Origin: Solirubrobacteraceae bacterium
GTDB lineage: Bacteria > Actinomycetota > Thermoleophilia > Solirubrobacterales > Solirubrobacteraceae
Direction of reading: 5' to 3'
Length of the DNA: 6,207 nucleotides
NCBI GenBank assembly: GCA_030043235.1
Contig: JASHYF010000458.1
Span: 1 to 6,207 of the forward strand
The notes beneath the pieces are model-generated. The model was not told the DNA's origin. It searched no databases and saw only the letters and a program-made list of their open reading frames with translations. The position numbers and the translations under genes were made by a program. Position 1 is the stretch's first letter. The number at the start of each line of letters is the position of its first letter. Positions 4,987 through 6,207 of the stretch are shown piece after piece.

Positions 4987-6003
4987 ATGAGGGCCATCCA
5001 GATCGTCGAGGAGTCGGGTCCAGACAGCGCGCTCGAGCTCGTCGAGCTGCCCGAGCCCGATCCCGCGCACCCGCTCGGGCGGGCGGGGCCCGGGCGGGTG
5101 GGGGCCGAGTCAAGCGTGGTGGTGGAGGTGCACGCCGCCGGCGTGTCCTTCCCCGAGCTGCTGCAGACCCGGGGTCTCTACCAGCTGAAACCGCCGCTTC
5201 CGTTCGTGCCGGGCAGCGAGGTGGCGGGCATCGTGCGCAGCGCCCCGGCGGGCGCGCAGGTCAGCGAGGGCGAGCGCGTGTCGGCGTTCTGCGCACTCGG
5301 CGGCTTCGCCGAGACGGCCGTCGCGCCCGAGTTCTTCGCGTTCCCGCTCTCGCCCAAGCTCGACTTCGCCCAGGGCGCCGGGCTGATCCTCAACTACCAC
5401 ACCGCGTACTTCGCGCTGCTGCTGCGCGGGCGCGTGAAGGAGGGCGAGACGGTGCTCGTGCACGGGGCGGCCGGCGGCGTGGGCACCGCCGCCCTGCAGG
5501 TCGCGCGCGGGCTCGGCGCGAAGACGATCGCGCTCGTCTCCAGCGAGGCCAAGCGCGCGGTCGCGCGAGAGGCGGGCGCCGGGGAGGCGCTGCTGCTGGG
5601 CGAGGGCTGGAAGGACGAGGTGCTCGAGCTCTCCGGCGGCGGCGTGGACGTCGTGCTCGACCCGGTCGGCGGAGATCGCTTCACCGACAGCCTGCGCGCG
5701 CTGCGCGAGGGGGGGCGCCTGGTCGTCGTGGGCTTCACCGGCGGGTCGATTCCCGAGGTGCGCGTCAACCGGCTGCTCTTGAAGAACACCGAGGTCGTCG
5801 GCGCGGGGTGGGGCGCATACGTGATGAGCAAGCCACAGCTCAACCGCGAGATCGGAGCCGCCGTCAATCGCCTCGTGGACGAAGGCTTCGTCGCGCCGAT
5901 CGTCGGTGGGCGCTTTCCGCTGGAGCGCGCCGCCGACGCGCTGAAGGCGCTCGAGGAGCGCCGCGCCACCGGCAAGCTCGTGCTGGACGTGCGTCCCGCC
6001 TGA
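4987..6003 (+). CDS. NADPH:quinone oxidoreductase-like zinc-free MDR protein
   Basis: 338-residue cytoplasmic medium-chain dehydrogenase/reductase of the quinone oxidoreductase (QOR, zeta-crystallin-like) group; expected to use NADPH to reduce quinones or alpha,beta-unsaturated carbonyls. The GroES-like part covers about residues 44-120 (VVVEVHAAGVSFPELLQTRG, then PFVPGSEVAG); the zinc-ligand GHE motif of alcohol dehydrogenases is GSE here, consistent with zinc-free enzymes. The Rossmann part starts near 153 with GAAGGVG (160-166), the NADPH-binding AxxGxxG motif, and continues through DVVLDPVGG (221-229). NYHTAYFAL (136-144) is the typical hinge/active-site helix. An extra segment at about residues 28-42 (Gly/Arg/Pro-rich) makes it some 12 residues longer than usual. 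ATG 4987 is fixed by the MRAIQI start and the -10 box just upstream. Substrate not determinable. Confidence 0.92.
   Translation: MRAIQIVEESGPDSALELVELPEPDPAHPLGRAGPGRVGAESSVVVEVHAAGVSFPELLQTRGLYQLKPPLPFVPGSEVAGIVRSAPAGAQVSEGERVSAFCALGGFAETAVAPEFFAFPLSPKLDFAQGAGLILNYHTAYFALLLRGRVKEGETVLVHGAAGGVGTAALQVARGLGAKTIALVSSEAKRAVAREAGAGEALLLGEGWKDEVLELSGGGVDVVLDPVGGDRFTDSLRALREGGRLVVVGFTGGSIPEVRVNRLLLKNTEVVGAGWGAYVMSKPQLNREIGAAVNRLVDEGFVAPIVGGRFPLERAADALKALEERRATGKLVLDVRPA
5077..5104 (+). other. G-quadruplex-like tract inside the oxidoreductase gene
   Basis: Six G-runs of three or more on the coding strand (5077-5079, 5081-5083, 5085-5088, 5092-5094, 5096-5098, 5100-5104) with loops of 1, 1, 3, 1 and 1 nt. 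This meets the usual G3+ short-loop pattern with runs to spare. It encodes residues 31-40 (GRAGPGRVGA), the unusual insert of the protein, 90 nt downstream of the start codon. Confidence 0.75.
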
Positions 6004-6039
6004 CGCCGCCGCCTGACGCGGCCGCCTGACGCGGCCGCC
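6001..6039 (+). repeat. Three copies of a 13-bp repeat starting at the oxidoreductase stop codon
   Basis: TGACGCCGCCGCC (6001-6013) is followed by two identical TGACGCGGCCGCC units (6014-6026, 6027-6039); the first differs from the others at one base. The first TGA is the stop codon. The 13-bp period moves the later TGAs into the other two frames. Confidence 0.85.
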
Positions 6040-6207
6040 TGCTCGTCCACGTGCCTCGGCTGCGCGGCGGCCCGCTCGAGTCCTCGCGCCACTGGGGCTA
6101 CCCCCACCATCGGGCCGGGAGCAGGCCCCCCGGCACTCGGTGGCGGGCCGTATAGACAATGGCGCGCGCGGCGTCGAAGATCACGTCTGCATGAGCGCCG
6201 TGGTCCC
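6040..6207. other. Right-edge region without a supported gene
   Basis: No coding frame on either strand shows a recognisable protein. A modest hairpin GCCGGG/CCCGGC (6114-6119 with 6129-6134, 9-nt loop) could terminate the oxidoreductase transcript; an alternative GGGCC/GGCCC pairing (6112-6116 with 6124-6128) competes with it. TATAGA at 6151-6156 resembles a -10 box. ATG at 6191 (MSAVV...) could be the start of a downstream gene cut by the window, with no clear ribosome binding site. Confidence 0.4.

Noticed and set aside
3516..4997. 493-codon minus-strand open frame alongside the ATPase gene
   Set aside because: Arg/Pro/Ala-rich shadow of the ATPase in another frame; its N-terminus only translates the 55-bp duplication.
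4644..6029. 461-codon plus-strand open frame across the oxidoreductase
   Set aside because: Shadow frame, extremely Arg/Ala/Gly-rich; the oxidoreductase frame carries the conserved motifs.
5110..6159. 349-codon minus-strand open frame opposite the oxidoreductase
   Set aside because: Antisense shadow typical of GC-rich DNA, with no recognisable motif.
6159..6194. 11-codon ORF (MARAASKITSA) whose TGA overlaps the possible ATG at 6191
   Set aside because: Too short, without a ribosome binding site, and only 2 nt after the TATAGA box; probably chance.

Overview
The window is GC-rich DNA from a bacterium with actinobacterial traits: strong G/C third-position bias, GTG starts, promoters placed for leaderless transcripts, and a secreted LIP-type lipase. 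I favour a Thermoleophilia member (Solirubrobacter/Conexibacter-like). That is an inference from gene style and repeats; no rRNA or taxonomic marker is present.

Layout, left to right. (1) The 3' part of a tandem-domain universal stress protein gene (+, cut by the window edge) ends at a strong GC-rich hairpin. (2) A secreted LIP-family lipase/esterase (-) converges on that hairpin and carries an extra C-terminal beta-rich domain. (3) A TetR-family regulator (+) is divergent from the lipase across a 138-bp shared control region, so it is the obvious candidate regulator of the lipase. (4) An orphan archaeal-type AAA/STAND-like ATPase with a C-terminal winged-helix-like region (-) is bracketed by two direct copies of a 42-bp imperfect repeat (34/42 identical by hand), both rich in ATGC palindromes. 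(5) A 55-bp tandem duplication containing a long GC-alternating palindrome fills the space before the next gene. (6) A zinc-free NADPH:quinone-oxidoreductase-like MDR protein (+) has a Gly/Arg/Pro-rich insert encoded by a G-quadruplex-like tract. It ends in a 13-bp repeat present three times, which puts TGA in all three forward frames. (7) The last ~170 bp hold no gene I can support, only a weak hairpin and a possible start of a next gene.

Functional links. Lipase and TetR plausibly form a regulated secreted-hydrolase module. The stress protein and the oxidoreductase look like ordinary single genes. The ATPase with its paired repeats is the part that looks foreign to its surroundings. It resembles a self-contained cassette (gene, promoter and terminal repeats) sitting between tetR and the oxidoreductase promoter, and it is the best candidate here for an undescribed element.
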